From NCBI GenBank assembly GCA_023229785.1, contig JALNYV010000010.1:1-56149 (forward strand): DNA of 56,149 nucleotides. Reading direction: 5' to 3'. A program made the position numbers and the translations under genes. Below the pieces are notes generated by a model that saw nothing but the letters and a program-made list of their open reading frames with translations, was not told where the DNA came from and made no database searches. Below, one piece after another: positions 1 to 8,820 of this stretch. Position 1 is the first letter of the stretch, and the number at the start of each line of letters is the position of its first letter. Origin of the DNA: Candidatus Dojkabacteria bacterium. GTDB taxonomy: Bacteria > Patescibacteria > Dojkabacteria > SC72.

Positions 1-137
1 TAAACCTATGGAAGTCTTTGATGAAGCAGCAAAAAAGAAAGATGAATTAATAGCTGAAAGAGCAAGGGCAAAATATATCTTTACCAAAGATAGGGCATAT
101 TCAAATGGCAATATCCCAATGGTTAAAGAGGGAATGG
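1..137. repeat. Terminal direct repeat, left copy (circular assembly overlap)
   Basis: Identical to 56013-56149 except at base 124 (T here, G at 56136). The difference is the third base of a Val codon (GTT/GTG), so it is silent. Because one gene reads through in frame, the simplest reading is a circular or circularly permuted genome of about 56,012 bp rather than a packaged terminal repeat. Confidence 0.9.
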
Positions 138-3100
138 CTGCATTAAATAGATTAGATCAGAATAATTATAAAAAGACAGAGTATGTAGCCAATAAAGGGA
201 AGATGACTTATGAACTCAGCAAAGCACAATATGATTACTTTAAGACACTAAAGGAACAAGAGAAGGCCAACATACCAACCACGCCTAAAAAGTCCACTGG
301 TGAGCCTGTGGTGGCGAAAGAAGCAGTCAAGATAACAACCACTAAGTCCGGTGATAGCACCATTACTGTTCCTAAAGCATCCAAGGTTACGACTTTGGCA
401 GAACAGAAGAAGTATCTCTTGGCTGAAATAGATGTTGCCTTGAAGGATGCTCCTGAAGGTATGAGTGTTCCAGGTGACTTGGAAGATAATAAAAAAACCT
501 TTGGAACTGTAACAATTGAAGTTCCAGGTGATGGAACATTCACGCTTATTAATAACAAGACAGCACTTCAGGAATTTAAAGATAAAAGAGTTAGCAAATT
601 AGATACCTCAGTACCAAAACCAGGAACAAAACTTGATAGAGTTATTCCACCCAGAAGAAAGTTTACAGGTACTACTCTTGATGAAAAAGCTGAGGAAATC
701 TTTGCGGATAATAAACGTACTTTAAAGAATATTGGTAAAGATATTAAAACCATTTTGACTTCTACCAGGGGTTCGATTGGTGATGTTGAACTGACACAGG
801 AAAGAAAAGAAGCACTTGAAAGGCTGATGCAGGATGCTAAAGATGTTGGTCAATCTTTTTCTGATTTCTTAAAGTCCGAAGGTTTTTCTTCTTCTGAAGT
901 TGATAAAATTCTAGAACTTCAATCTAAAATGACATTAGCTATGGAACCACCGGAAGAACCTGTGGAAGAAGCTGACGTTAAGAAAATGATTGATGAAGCT
1001 ATCAAGATCGTAAAACAGGAAGAAGGCAACTATCAGAAAATCCCTGAGAATACAGTTAATTATTTTGGTTTAACAGCAGAAGAATTTGAGGACAAAGAAG
1101 GCGTAACAATTCCGGTTGTGAAACAGATGAATCTTCTTGCTGAACACCAGAAAGCCTTAGACTTTATTACCCAGGATTTTGATAATGCGACAGAAATAGC
1201 CATGGGAAACAAAGAACTTCCTTTAGACATTCAACCTTTAGCTTTTGTTAAATTGTTCGGTATGGAGTTAGCCAGAAGAAATGATGTTAAGACTTTAAGA
1301 GAATATCTTAGTAATCCTAAGTCTATGATTAGAATGGGAACAGAGATAGCACAGCAATTAAAAGCAGCACATTTTAATATTGATGAATTTGATACATTTA
1401 AAACTTTACAGGAAATTCAAAAAAGGTTTACCGAGCAGTTTGAAAAACAAACCAAGAAGTCCAATAAAAATAAAGTTATAGAAGAACAGACCAAAGCTAA
1501 CAAGGAACTTCAACAAAAGTTGGATGATATAAACAAAGAATTTGAAACGTACAGAGAAAAATATAATAAAGACTCGTTAGAAAACCTTGAACAAGAAACA
1601 ATAAGCAAGGAAAAGAAGAAACTGCCTTTAAAGAAAAAAGCCACAGTCTTTACCGATGAAGCAGCAGCGGCAGCACATGCACGTTGGCAATCCAGACATG
1701 CCACTACAACCAATGCACTAATAAACCCTCAAGATATTCTTGATGCTGTTATTATCGGGGGAAACTTCCTTGAGCATGGAGCCATAAACTTCGTGGATTG
1801 GTCTAAAAAGATGTTAGACTTCATGGGAAAGGACATTACGCCTCACCTTGAAGATGTCTGGAAAAAAGCATCCGATGAATACAAAGTTGCAATAAAAGGC
1901 AAGATTACAGATAAGATCAATATTGTATTGGAAAACGTAGATGGAGTTTCCAAGCTCACCAAGAAGCAGAAGAAACAGCTAACCAATTCTGCACAGGAAC
2001 TTGCCAAGACCTTTATCCTTGAAGGCGTACACGGAAGAGACAATATTCTTAATGCTGTTCATGATGTTATGGTTCAAGAGAATCCATGGCTTGATAAGCG
2101 CACTACGATGGATATTATCTCAGGGTATAGTCAGTATACAGAACTCAGCAAAGAAGCTGCTGACGCTGAACTCAGAGCCTATAAAGGGGAGATGCAGCAG
2201 ATAGCGAAGATATGGGATATTCTTGAGAAAGGTACTGCTTCCAAGACCGGACAGGAAAGACGTACACTTGATGATAAGGAAAGGGGTCTACAGAAGATTG
2301 TAGAAAACTATAAGAAAAAATATGGAAAAGAAACAGTAGACAAAGACAAGCAGTTAAAAACAGCCCTTGATGCTATTAAAACAAGATTAAGACATGACAT
2401 TTCAGACCTTGAAGCTCAGATTGTTTCCAGGCAGAAATTAATTAAAGAGCGTCATAGTGTTGCTTATGATGCTGAAACAACAGCATTAAAGAAACATCGT
2501 GATATGTTAAAAGAACAGTTTGATTCTGTCTTTGGCAAACCGGTAATGACTGATGCTCAAAGATTGCAGATGGCAATCAATGTTAAAGAAAGAATGATTA
2601 AAGAATACACCAGAAGAATTAAAGAAGGTGATTTATCTCTCTTTAAAAAGGCTAGAACTTTATTGCCTTCTGCTAAACTAACAAATTTAAATACTGAATT
2701 GGATGCCCTCAGGAAGGAATATAAGGTATTAAAGGACTTAGCTAATCCCAAGAAAACAGCAGCAGAGATTGCTTTACAGGCATACAAGACCCGAACTGAG
2801 AATCGGATTAAGCAGCTTGAAGCTAAAATACAGAGCAGGGATTTTGAAGCCAAGGTTAAAGTGGAAAGAACTCTTGATGCTGAAGGCAATAAACTTCTTG
2901 AACGTAAATTGGCTGCACAGATGGCATTTGATGCTTCTAAACGTATAGGGGATCAGATTACAGACGAACAAATACAAACCATTATGGAACAGACCAATCA
3001 GTTACGAGTATTAAAGGAAAAGTATAATCCTGCAACCCGAACATGGGAAACCAAGGAAGATGGGATTGCCTTTGGTCTGGCATTATTCGACTTCCATAAA

Positions 3101-4708
3101 TATATCGACAATATTAGCAACATCGAGTTTTCTAAAATTACTACGCAAATTAATGCTAAACGTAATGAAATAGCAACTACTTGGAAAGAAGGTTACAGGG
3201 CAAGATCAGCTTGGGATGTATTTGTTTCTGGTTATCAATTGGCATCTGATCTATGGGTTGCATCTAAAGCATCTTACGATAACAGTTTCCATGGCAGACA
3301 AGGTATAGGCGTTTTATATCGTTATCCTAAAATATGGGCGCAGAATTTCATTAAATCCTTTGATACTATTGCAAAAGAATTAAAGGGAATAGATGCACAA
3401 TCGGCAATCATGGCTAATGTTTATTCTAATCCTTATTTTATGGATGGATCATTCAAAGATGCTAATTTAATACCAAAACATGAAGAAATGTATCGAACAT
3501 CTCTTCTCGGAAGAATACCTGTATTGGGAAGAGGATTTAAAGCATCTGAAAGCTCTTATGCTACCAGTGCTATTTTAGCCAGAACTAAAATATATACCCA
3601 GAGAGCAGATGCTGCTAACGCTCCGTTTTTAGCTTCTCATAAATACCTGTCTACTCTTTTACAAAAAATGGCTTTATATAAATTCATGTCTGAATGGTTT
3701 GGTCGTACAGGCACAGACATGACCGACAAACAGAACAGAAAAGCACTGGGAGCCATCATCAACTCTTTTACTGGCAGGGGTGGAGCAGATTGGACGAACT
3801 CTGGTATAGCCAGATTTATATTTTGGGCTCCAAAGATGATACAGGGTAATCTGGACCTGGTTCGACAGGCATTTGGGTTTGGTATTAACGGGAAAACCCC
3901 TTCAAAGTATGCTGTATCTATTGCACAAGAACATCTGGTAGCCAAAACTGTAGCCATTACAACAATATTATCTGTCCTTTCTGGATTAAATGCGGCTTTA
4001 GGTGGAGATGATGATGCTGTTGAGCGTGATCCTAGAAGTACCAATTTTGGAAAGTTAAAGATTGGGAATACTCGATTTGATATTACAGGCGGTTTAGCTT
4101 CATACATTACACTTATTTCAAGAATTTTAACCATGAAAGTCAAGAACAAATATGGAATAATGGAGGATTATAGTTGGTATAATCCTGAACATAATAGTTT
4201 TATTGGAACAACAGGAATAGGTCTTGTAACTCAGTTTATAATACAAAAAACCAATCCTCTAACGCAAGTATTTGTAGAAAGATTCTTAACAGGGAAAACC
4301 TTTGCTGGTGATAAACCTACATGGGAGGGAAGTTTACCTATTCCGATTATTGGTGCAAATATATACAAATTGAAAGATGAATTTACACCAAGTTCTGTAG
4401 GTGGTGTTGTTGCAGACTTCTTTGGTATTTCAGCTAACACGTATGATGTTATGAATCAGAAATGGGAAACCAAGTCCAGCAAGGAAATGAGAGAGTTTAA
4501 ATCAACTGTCCCAAAAGAAATGTTTGAATTGGCTAACAAGAAAGCTAATATGTTATTTCAGGAATGGTATAAAACAAGAAATGCGGATTTTGATTTCCTA
4601 GAAGCTGGAACAGCAGAAAAGAAGATGAAATATATAACCAAGAAACGAGAAGAGTTTAAAAAGGAAGCATTTGATACTTTTGGTTTTAAACCTTCCAGAG
4701 AAGATTAG
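1..4708 (+). CDS. Giant internal virion (ejection) protein, C-terminal two-thirds (gene continues from 53713-56149)
   Basis: This is the 3' part of a 2335-residue protein that starts at 53713. The reading frame crosses the circular join: base 1 is the third base of a CCT codon whose first two bases are 56011-56012, so the ATG at 8 is internal (about residue 770). The product is mostly charged, helical and coiled-coil-like. Around residues 1325-1390 is a segment (HARWQSRHA, then NFVDWSKKMLDFMGKD) that resembles modules of phage polyvalent proteins. Near residues 1860-2000 is a Tyr/Phe-rich block (SFHGRQGIGVLYRYPK) like large-polyvalent-protein-associated regions (family recalled, not searched). 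One hydrophobic segment lies near 2086-2104 (AVAITTILSVLSGLNAALGG). It sits after two smaller ejection-protein candidates and before a tail fibre, the usual place for injected core proteins. It ends in TAG, 8 bases before the next ATG. It could alternatively be an injected multi-domain effector. Confidence 0.8.
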   Translation, partial: KPMEVFDEAAKKKDELIAERARAKYIFTKDRAYSNGNIPMVKEGMAALNRLDQNNYKKTEYVANKGKMTYELSKAQYDYFKTLKEQEKANIPTTPKKSTGEPVVAKEAVKITTTKSGDSTITVPKASKVTTLAEQKKYLLAEIDVALKDAPEGMSVPGDLEDNKKTFGTVTIEVPGDGTFTLINNKTALQEFKDKRVSKLDTSVPKPGTKLDRVIPPRRKFTGTTLDEKAEEIFADNKRTLKNIGKDIKTILTSTRGSIGDVELTQERKEALERLMQDAKDVGQSFSDFLKSEGFSSSEVDKILELQSKMTLAMEPPEEPVEEADVKKMIDEAIKIVKQEEGNYQKIPENTVNYFGLTAEEFEDKEGVTIPVVKQMNLLAEHQKALDFITQDFDNATEIAMGNKELPLDIQPLAFVKLFGMELARRNDVKTLREYLSNPKSMIRMGTEIAQQLKAAHFNIDEFDTFKTLQEIQKRFTEQFEKQTKKSNKNKVIEEQTKANKELQQKLDDINKEFETYREKYNKDSLENLEQETISKEKKKLPLKKKATVFTDEAAAAAHARWQSRHATTTNALINPQDILDAVIIGGNFLEHGAINFVDWSKKMLDFMGKDITPHLEDVWKKASDEYKVAIKGKITDKINIVLENVDGVSKLTKKQKKQLTNSAQELAKTFILEGVHGRDNILNAVHDVMVQENPWLDKRTTMDIISGYSQYTELSKEAADAELRAYKGEMQQIAKIWDILEKGTASKTGQERRTLDDKERGLQKIVENYKKKYGKETVDKDKQLKTALDAIKTRLRHDISDLEAQIVSRQKLIKERHSVAYDAETTALKKHRDMLKEQFDSVFGKPVMTDAQRLQMAINVKERMIKEYTRRIKEGDLSLFKKARTLLPSAKLTNLNTELDALRKEYKVLKDLANPKKTAAEIALQAYKTRTENRIKQLEAKIQSRDFEAKVKVERTLDAEGNKLLERKLAAQMAFDASKRIGDQITDEQIQTIMEQTNQLRVLKEKYNPATRTWETKEDGIAFGLALFDFHKYIDNISNIEFSKITTQINAKRNEIATTWKEGYRARSAWDVFVSGYQLASDLWVASKASYDNSFHGRQGIGVLYRYPKIWAQNFIKSFDTIAKELKGIDAQSAIMANVYSNPYFMDGSFKDANLIPKHEEMYRTSLLGRIPVLGRGFKASESSYATSAILARTKIYTQRADAANAPFLASHKYLSTLLQKMALYKFMSEWFGRTGTDMTDKQNRKALGAIINSFTGRGGADWTNSGIARFIFWAPKMIQGNLDLVRQAFGFGINGKTPSKYAVSIAQEHLVAKTVAITTILSVLSGLNAALGGDDDAVERDPRSTNFGKLKIGNTRFDITGGLASYITLISRILTMKVKNKYGIMEDYSWYNPEHNSFIGTTGIGLVTQFIIQKTNPLTQVFVERFLTGKTFAGDKPTWEGSLPIPIIGANIYKLKDEFTPSSVGGVVADFFGISANTYDVMNQKWETKSSKEMREFKSTVPKEMFELANKKANMLFQEWYKTRNADFDFLEAGTAEKKMKYITKKREEFKKEAFDTFGFKPSRED

Positions 4709-4716
4709 GAGGATAC

Positions 4717-5937
4717 ATGGGAACACTTTTCAACTACCCAAAATTCAAGGCTTTTGACAGCAATGGTAATCTTCTTGTTGGGGGGAAACTTTATACATTT
4801 GTTCCCGATACCGTAACTCAGAAAGCTACATATTTTGATTCAGACCTAACTACACCGCATACAAACCCTGTGATCATGGATGCAAGCGGAGAAGCTACCA
4901 TTTATTTTGATGGGTTATATGACATTATCCTTACTGATGCTGACGATGTTCAAATATGGACAATGGATGGCGTAGGTGGTGGTGGTGGTGTAACCTTTGC
5001 TGGTGGTACTGTGGCTGTTGGAGAAGTGGCTGTCTTTAATGATGTGGGCGGTGTAGCAATTAAAGGTGGTGCAGATACAGTTATAACAACCGGAGGGGTG
5101 ATATTAAACAATGGTATTACACTTGATGGTGTGAGTATTAGTAAGTTAGATATTCTTGTTGAAGGTGGTGCTACTTATGCTGATCTTGAAGCTAAAGATG
5201 GAACATTTGCTGATCTTACTATAACGGGAGATTTTATTATAGGTGATGATCTTTCTGTGACGGGAGATATTCTGGTTGGAACAGGACAGCCTATTATCAA
5301 GGGTACATCTGCTGATGATATCAGTATAATGAATAATGATGGTGTTGCCTATGCTGATCTTCATTGTAAGGGTATTATCTCAGATGAATCTGGTGGCTAC
5401 AGAGAAGGAAAGCTTTTATTTGATGGGGAAACAGGAATTGCCATAGCAACGGCAGGGACAATTATCACTGGTGTTTCAAGGACTGCTTTAGGTACATATA
5501 GAATTACTATTGATGATACATTGGTTAATCCTTTAACAAATGCTGTTATTAATATGGCTGGATTTTATACACCTGTTAATCCATCTATTCTTAGACCTAG
5601 CACAGCTGAACCTACAGGATATTTTGGAACATTAATGACACCATATGTAGATAGTTACAATACTCCTTGTTTTACTTTAACAGATTATCCTGCAATGGGA
5701 GGACATTTAGAAGCACCTCCTGATTTATTATATAGAACTTATCAACCAGGAGTAATATGTAGAATCGTTGATATTACTACAACTTATATTGATATAAAAA
5801 CTACGGTAACAGTTAATCATGTTGGCATGAGGGATGGGGCTGGTTTATATCAAATTGGTAATCTTCCCGATTGGCAAACAGACGAAGTTTATGACATTCC
5901 ATGGGTTTCTTTTCATATAAAGGAGGTTTTAAGCTAA
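4717..5937 (+). CDS. Tail fibre / tail-associated protein with a conserved N-terminal virion-binding domain
   Basis: A 406-residue protein. Residues 1-90 (YPKFKAFDSNGNLLVGGKLY, then DGLYDIILTDADDVQIWT) match the N-terminal module common to many podovirus tail fibres, which attaches the fibre to the particle. A poly-Gly hinge (VGGGGGV) follows, then Gly/Thr/Asp-rich beta-repeats at about 95-230 (ADLTITGDFIIGDDLSVTGD) and a C-terminal beta-rich domain that probably contacts the host. It lies directly after the giant ejection protein and overlaps the endolysin by one base (TAATG). The start has an AGGAGG site. The fold is inferred from composition. Confidence 0.75.
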   Translation: MGTLFNYPKFKAFDSNGNLLVGGKLYTFVPDTVTQKATYFDSDLTTPHTNPVIMDASGEATIYFDGLYDIILTDADDVQIWTMDGVGGGGGVTFAGGTVAVGEVAVFNDVGGVAIKGGADTVITTGGVILNNGITLDGVSISKLDILVEGGATYADLEAKDGTFADLTITGDFIIGDDLSVTGDILVGTGQPIIKGTSADDISIMNNDGVAYADLHCKGIISDESGGYREGKLLFDGETGIAIATAGTIITGVSRTALGTYRITIDDTLVNPLTNAVINMAGFYTPVNPSILRPSTAEPTGYFGTLMTPYVDSYNTPCFTLTDYPAMGGHLEAPPDLLYRTYQPGVICRIVDITTTYIDIKTTVTVNHVGMRDGAGLYQIGNLPDWQTDEVYDIPWVSFHIKEVLS

Positions 5938-6341
5938 TGCCAAAGTTTAGTGAAAATTCATTAAAGTTATTGAGAAATGCACATCCAGATTTACAGGTAA
6001 TTATGAATGAAGCAATTAAGCATATAGATTTTACAGCTATATGCACTTACAGGAACCAGGCAGATCAGGACCAAGCATACAGTGAAGGAAGATCAAAACT
6101 TAAGTATCCTAAATCCAAACATAATCAAAAACCTAGTTTAGCCGTAGATATAGCTTTTTATTATCCGACACCACCACACATAAGGTATGACGATCCAAAA
6201 ACCGCTAGTTATTTGGCTGGATACATAATGATGATAGCAAAAACAATGAATATAAATTTACGATGGGGTGGTGATTTTAATATGAATAATATAGCTAGCG
6301 ATCAAGATTTTTTTGATTCCGCACATTTTGAATTAATATGA
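5937..6341 (+). CDS. Endolysin, peptidase M15 (L-Ala-D-Glu endopeptidase / VanY-like)
   Basis: A 134-residue peptidoglycan peptidase. The M15 zinc signature is visible: SKHNQKPSLAVDIAFYY (Ser-x-His ... Asp, metal ligands His and Asp), then LRWGGDF and the C-terminal DSAHFEL with the third His. The fold is known to cleave the stem-peptide cross-bridge, so this is the host-lysis enzyme. There is no signal peptide, so release would depend on the holin two genes downstream. The start ATG overlaps the fibre stop (TAATG) and has GGAGG 12 bases upstream. Its last 40 bases overlap, antisense, the 3' end of an HNH gene. Confidence 0.88.
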   Translation: MPKFSENSLKLLRNAHPDLQVIMNEAIKHIDFTAICTYRNQADQDQAYSEGRSKLKYPKSKHNQKPSLAVDIAFYYPTPPHIRYDDPKTASYLAGYIMMIAKTMNINLRWGGDFNMNNIASDQDFFDSAHFELI

Positions 6342-7042
6342 TTTTTATAATTACGTTTTTTATCACATTCTTTACAAAGATAACTGAAACCTGTTTTGAA
6401 AAATTTGTTTTTATAAAAAAGACTTATATCTTTATATTGTTTACATACAGAGCATTGTTTGTGTCCGTCTTCTATTTTATATTTAAGATTATGCAAACGA
6501 GTATGTTCAGAACTTATCATTACTTGCAAATTTTCTATTCTGTTATCTTTAGTATTTTTATTAATGTGATGGACTACTTCAGTGGAAAGAAGCTTTCTTT
6601 GCAAAACATTTTCAATTATCAGTCTATGCTCCAATACTTCTTTAATTCTAATATAAGGGTTTGGGGAAGTAGAGGAGGCACGATAACATTTATTAGAACA
6701 ATATTTTTTATTGGTATTGTATTTAGTAGTGTATATATCCTGTCCACAATGCAAGCAAGATTTAATGGTTCCTGTTTTTCTCAAAGAATAGGTACATTCC
6801 TTAGAACAACATCGAGGGATATGTTGCTTGCTTTTTATAACATATATTGGTTTTCCGCAATATGCACATGGCAGCATTGTTCCATTTCTATTGTGGCTAG
6901 GTTTGCCGGCCCTTGCTTTATTATTTCCCGATGTTCTGCAACTAGCGCAACAATATTTAAAACCGGCTTGTCGAGCAGGAGACATATAAATTTCTTTACC
7001 ACAATAAGTACAGATCATAAGTTTACCAGTACGGTTTTTCAT
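6302..7042 (-). CDS. HNH homing endonuclease with zinc-ribbon array
   Basis: A 246-residue protein on the strand opposite the lysis cassette, as expected for a selfish homing gene. The N-terminal half has repeated Cys-x2-Cys / Cys-x3-Cys knuckles (CTYCGKEIY, CCASCRT, CAYCGKPIY, CCSKECT, CLHCGQDIY, CSNKCY). The HNH core follows at about 135-180: HRLIIENVLQRKL then VVHHINKNTKDNRIENLQVM. A further zinc knuckle closes the protein (CSVCKQYKD ... CKEC). It separates the endolysin from the membrane lysis genes, so it probably inserted into a formerly contiguous lysis operon. Start ATG 7042 has only a weak ribosome site. Confidence 0.85.
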   Translation of the reverse strand: MKNRTGKLMICTYCGKEIYMSPARQAGFKYCCASCRTSGNNKARAGKPSHNRNGTMLPCAYCGKPIYVIKSKQHIPRCCSKECTYSLRKTGTIKSCLHCGQDIYTTKYNTNKKYCSNKCYRASSTSPNPYIRIKEVLEHRLIIENVLQRKLLSTEVVHHINKNTKDNRIENLQVMISSEHTRLHNLKYKIEDGHKQCSVCKQYKDISLFYKNKFFKTGFSYLCKECDKKRNYKNHINSKCAESKKS

Positions 7043-7104
7043 CTTGAATCAATAACACAACTATGGAACAATATCAATATGTATAATAAAAAGGAGTTCT
7101 GCTT

Positions 7105-7428
7105 ATGACACCGGAAGCTATTATAGGTATTTCTCTGGCAGCTGCTGCGCCAATAACAATGGCTATCTTCAGATTACTTCCTCCTGCTGCTTCTACTAAG
7201 TCTGCTGAAGAACGTAGACATGCGCTCGTAGAACATGACCATAATGGGCGTTATATGTCCCGCAATGAATTTGTGTTGCATCAACAGAACACAGAGTTGC
7301 TTGCACAGAATTTAAGACATACAACGGAGATGTTGGCAGAGGGGATCGGAAAAGACATTGCTGAAATCAAGCAAAGAATTGACATATGGGATGAACATAT
7401 GATTCAATTCTTAAAGAATGTAAAATAA
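7105..7428 (+). CDS. Membrane-anchored coiled-coil protein, possible inner-membrane spanin or holin partner
   Basis: A 107-residue protein with one N-terminal hydrophobic segment (IIGISLAAAAPITMAIFRLL, residues 5-24) followed by a charged, probably helical tail (40-107). It sits between endolysin and holin with an AAGGAG site. An N-in anchor plus periplasmic coiled coil is the layout of inner-membrane spanins, but no partner lipoprotein is evident, so it may be another lysis or membrane accessory protein. Assignment is by topology and position only. Confidence 0.55.
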   Translation: MTPEAIIGISLAAAAPITMAIFRLLPPAASTKSAEERRHALVEHDHNGRYMSRNEFVLHQQNTELLAQNLRHTTEMLAEGIGKDIAEIKQRIDIWDEHMIQFLKNVK

Positions 7429-7437
7429 GGAGGATTT

Positions 7438-7752
7438 ATGAACAGCGTAGAAACTTTTTTCAAAGGCAATAAAACATATGTTACACTTTCCCTGACTATC
7501 CTGGGAACCATAGCAGCGTATTTTATGGGCGAAGTTTCACTGATAAATGCAATATATGCTGTTATTGCATCTTTGTCTGGTATCTTCCTTCGTTCAGGAA
7601 TGAAAGCAGAGACTGTATCAATAGAGAAAACAGTTACAGAAAATGCTTCGGTTGAGCCTACCCACCCTGTAAAGCCGACATCTAATGTATCGGCAAAGAA
7701 AGCCATTGCTGACATTATAGATTCCATGTCAAAAAAAGGCGAAAACAGTTAA
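7438..7752 (+). CDS. Putative holin
   Basis: A 104-residue protein with two hydrophobic segments near the N-terminus (about 15-29 TYVTLSLTILGTIAAYFMG and about 35-53 INAIYAVIASLSGIFL) and a hydrophilic C-terminal tail. This is the topology of two-span holins, which form membrane holes to release the endolysin. It lies 9 bases after the spanin-like gene with GGAGG at the start. Holins share little sequence, so this rests on topology and location. Confidence 0.65.
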   Translation: MNSVETFFKGNKTYVTLSLTILGTIAAYFMGEVSLINAIYAVIASLSGIFLRSGMKAETVSIEKTVTENASVEPTHPVKPTSNVSAKKAIADIIDSMSKKGENS

Positions 7753-7762
7753 GGAGGAAATC

Positions 7763-8125
7763 ATGAGAAAGATATTGAGAGGGATATGTATTGTTTGCAT
7801 GGTGTTGTTTTGCTCTGTAGTCCTCAAGGCTGCAAGTTTGGAGTTGAGTTGGAATCCTAATACCACAGACGCAGATTTAGCAAGTTATAATATTTATAAG
7901 GCTTCAACTTCGGGGGCATATACTAAAGGCCAACCATTAGCTGTGATCGTAAAGGGAACTGTTACATACTCTTTACTTAACCCCGCCGATGAGATGTATT
8001 ACTTTGTTGTCACTGCTGTTGATACTTCTGGAAATGAAAGTGGATTTAGTGATGAAGTATCGATTAAGGTTGATTTAACTTCACCGGTTACACCTACAGG
8101 TTTAAAGGGATTATTAAAAAAATAA
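7763..8125 (+). CDS. Exported fibronectin type III domain protein
   Basis: A 120-residue protein with a clear Sec signal peptide (MRKILRGICIVCMVLFCSVV, likely cleaved after LKA) followed by a single FN3 fold: LELSWNPNTTDADLASYNIY, YYFVVTAVDTSGNESGFSDE (the W...Y...Y...A.D..GNES signature). FN3 domains bind proteins or carbohydrates. It is the last gene of the late/lysis operon, just before a strong terminator, with an AAGGAGG ribosome site. Export from the host is unusual for a virion operon. It could act on the envelope during lysis, or as a moron altering the host surface. Confidence 0.75.
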   Translation: MRKILRGICIVCMVLFCSVVLKAASLELSWNPNTTDADLASYNIYKASTSGAYTKGQPLAVIVKGTVTYSLLNPADEMYYFVVTAVDTSGNESGFSDEVSIKVDLTSPVTPTGLKGLLKK

Positions 8126-8127
8126 AT

Positions 8128-8164
8128 GATTTTCTGAAAAAATTGTTTGGGTAATCAGAAAATC
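8128..8164 (+). repeat. 10-bp perfect inverted repeat after the FN3 gene
   Basis: GATTTTCTGA (8128-8137) pairs perfectly with TCAGAAAATC (8155-8164) across a 17-base loop. It lies between the stop of the last late gene and the GC-rich terminator, so it could protect the mRNA 3' end or act as a second termination signal. Confidence 0.5.
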
Positions 8165-8185
8165 TAATACATCTCAAACAAAAGA

Positions 8186-8213
8186 AGCCCTGTTATTCAG
8201 GGCTATTTTTTAT
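8186..8213 (+). terminator. Rho-independent terminator ending the late operon (bidirectional)
   Basis: A perfect 7-bp stem, AGCCCTG/CAGGGCT with a TTATT loop, followed by ATTTTTTATTT. On the reverse strand the stem is followed by a T-rich stretch (reverse of CAAACAAAAGAA), so it can also stop the leftward block that ends at 8300. Confidence 0.85.
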
Positions 8214-8282
8214 TTCCTTAAGTAAGTCTTTAATGATTGTTCTAAGTTGTTCTGGTTCTAAATTCTGTGTTGTATTATCCAT
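8193..8282 (-). CDS. Possible 29-residue peptide at the end of the leftward block
   Basis: A short frame (MDNTTQNLEPEQLRTIIKDL ...) running into the terminator loop. An AGGAGG lies 13 bases upstream, a little far. The composition is protein-like (amphipathic helix), but length and spacing make it uncertain. No function recognised. Confidence 0.3.
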   Translation of the reverse strand: MDNTTQNLEPEQLRTIIKDLLKEIKNSPE

Positions 8283-8295
8283 AGGTTTAGAAGAA

Positions 8296-8724
8296 CCTCC
8301 TATAATTCTTTAAATTGTTTTTCCAATGCTAATAACTCCTTAGAAAGAAAAGCAATGGTTTGTTCAATGATTTTATTGTAAGTGGCTTGAGAAAAATATT
8401 TATATTGACCAGAACCATTAAGAAGAATTTGAAATTCATGTGGATTGGATGATTTGCATGGCAACTTAATTACAATACAATTATCTGTAGCATAGACATA
8501 ATCGGAATCATAAAAAAGTTTGTTATTTTTATCTTCTTCCTTACTGCAAAACTCTTCTAGTTCAAAAATTGTCATATCTCCTCCTATAATTCTTTAAATT
8601 GTTTTTCTAACGCCAATAATTCCTTAGAAAGAAAAGCAATGGTTTGTTCAATGATTTTATCTTGAGTAGTCTTAGTAAAGCATCTGTATGTTCCAGAACC
8701 ATTAAGTAGGATTTTAAACTCACA
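8296..8724. repeat. Imperfect direct repeat (about 145 bp) created by tandem gene duplication
   Basis: About 8296-8440 and 8580-8724 align at an offset of 284 bases. The first 80 bases are nearly identical and the similarity weakens after that. The unit covers the ribosome site and the 3' halves of two neighbouring leftward genes. Confidence 0.8.
8300..8575 (-). CDS. Small accessory protein, tandem paralogue A
   Basis: A 91-residue protein of unknown function. Its C-terminal half (FQILLNGSGQYKYF, then KIIEQTIAFLSKELLALEKQ) is almost identical to that of the adjacent upstream gene, while the N-terminal halves differ. The C-terminus is an amphipathic helix or coiled coil. It is the last sizeable gene of the leftward accessory block; start ATG has a GGAGG-type site. 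Confidence 0.7.
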   Translation of the reverse strand: MTIFELEEFCSKEEDKNNKLFYDSDYVYATDNCIVIKLPCKSSNPHEFQILLNGSGQYKYFSQATYNKIIEQTIAFLSKELLALEKQFKEL

Positions 8725-8820
8725 TACAATCTTTTCACTGGTAAGCAATCTCAACTCTTCCCTCACTTCCTCAATACGTTCCTTGATTTTTGTTGCTAAA
8801 ACAAATAAACTATTGTCCAA
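8584..8820 (-). CDS. Small accessory protein, tandem paralogue B (TTG start)
   Basis: A 78-residue protein of unknown function with a charged helical N-terminus (IKERIEEVREELRLL) and the shared C-terminal module FKILLNGSGTYRCF ... IIEQTIAFLSKELLALEKQF. The start is TTG, chosen because AGGAGG lies just upstream and no ATG precedes the module. It overlaps the upstream gene by 11 bases. Clearly a recent duplicate of the next gene downstream. Confidence 0.68.
   Translation of the reverse strand: MDNSLFVLATKIKERIEEVREELRLLTSEKIVCEFKILLNGSGTYRCFTKTTQDKIIEQTIAFLSKELLALEKQFKEL

Noticed and set aside
1..137. Packaged direct terminal repeat
   Set aside because: The repeat lies inside one continuous gene and the phage is of the P22 headful type, so a circular assembly overlap is more likely; coverage would settle it.
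3637..4149. Reverse frame of 170 codons inside the giant virion gene
   Set aside because: Shadow of the coding strand; no start signal and no recognisable motif.
6338..7108. Forward frame of 256 codons rich in Phe/Ile/Ser between endolysin and the membrane lysis genes
   Set aside because: It is the complement of the reverse-strand HNH gene, which shows clear zinc-knuckle and HNH motifs.
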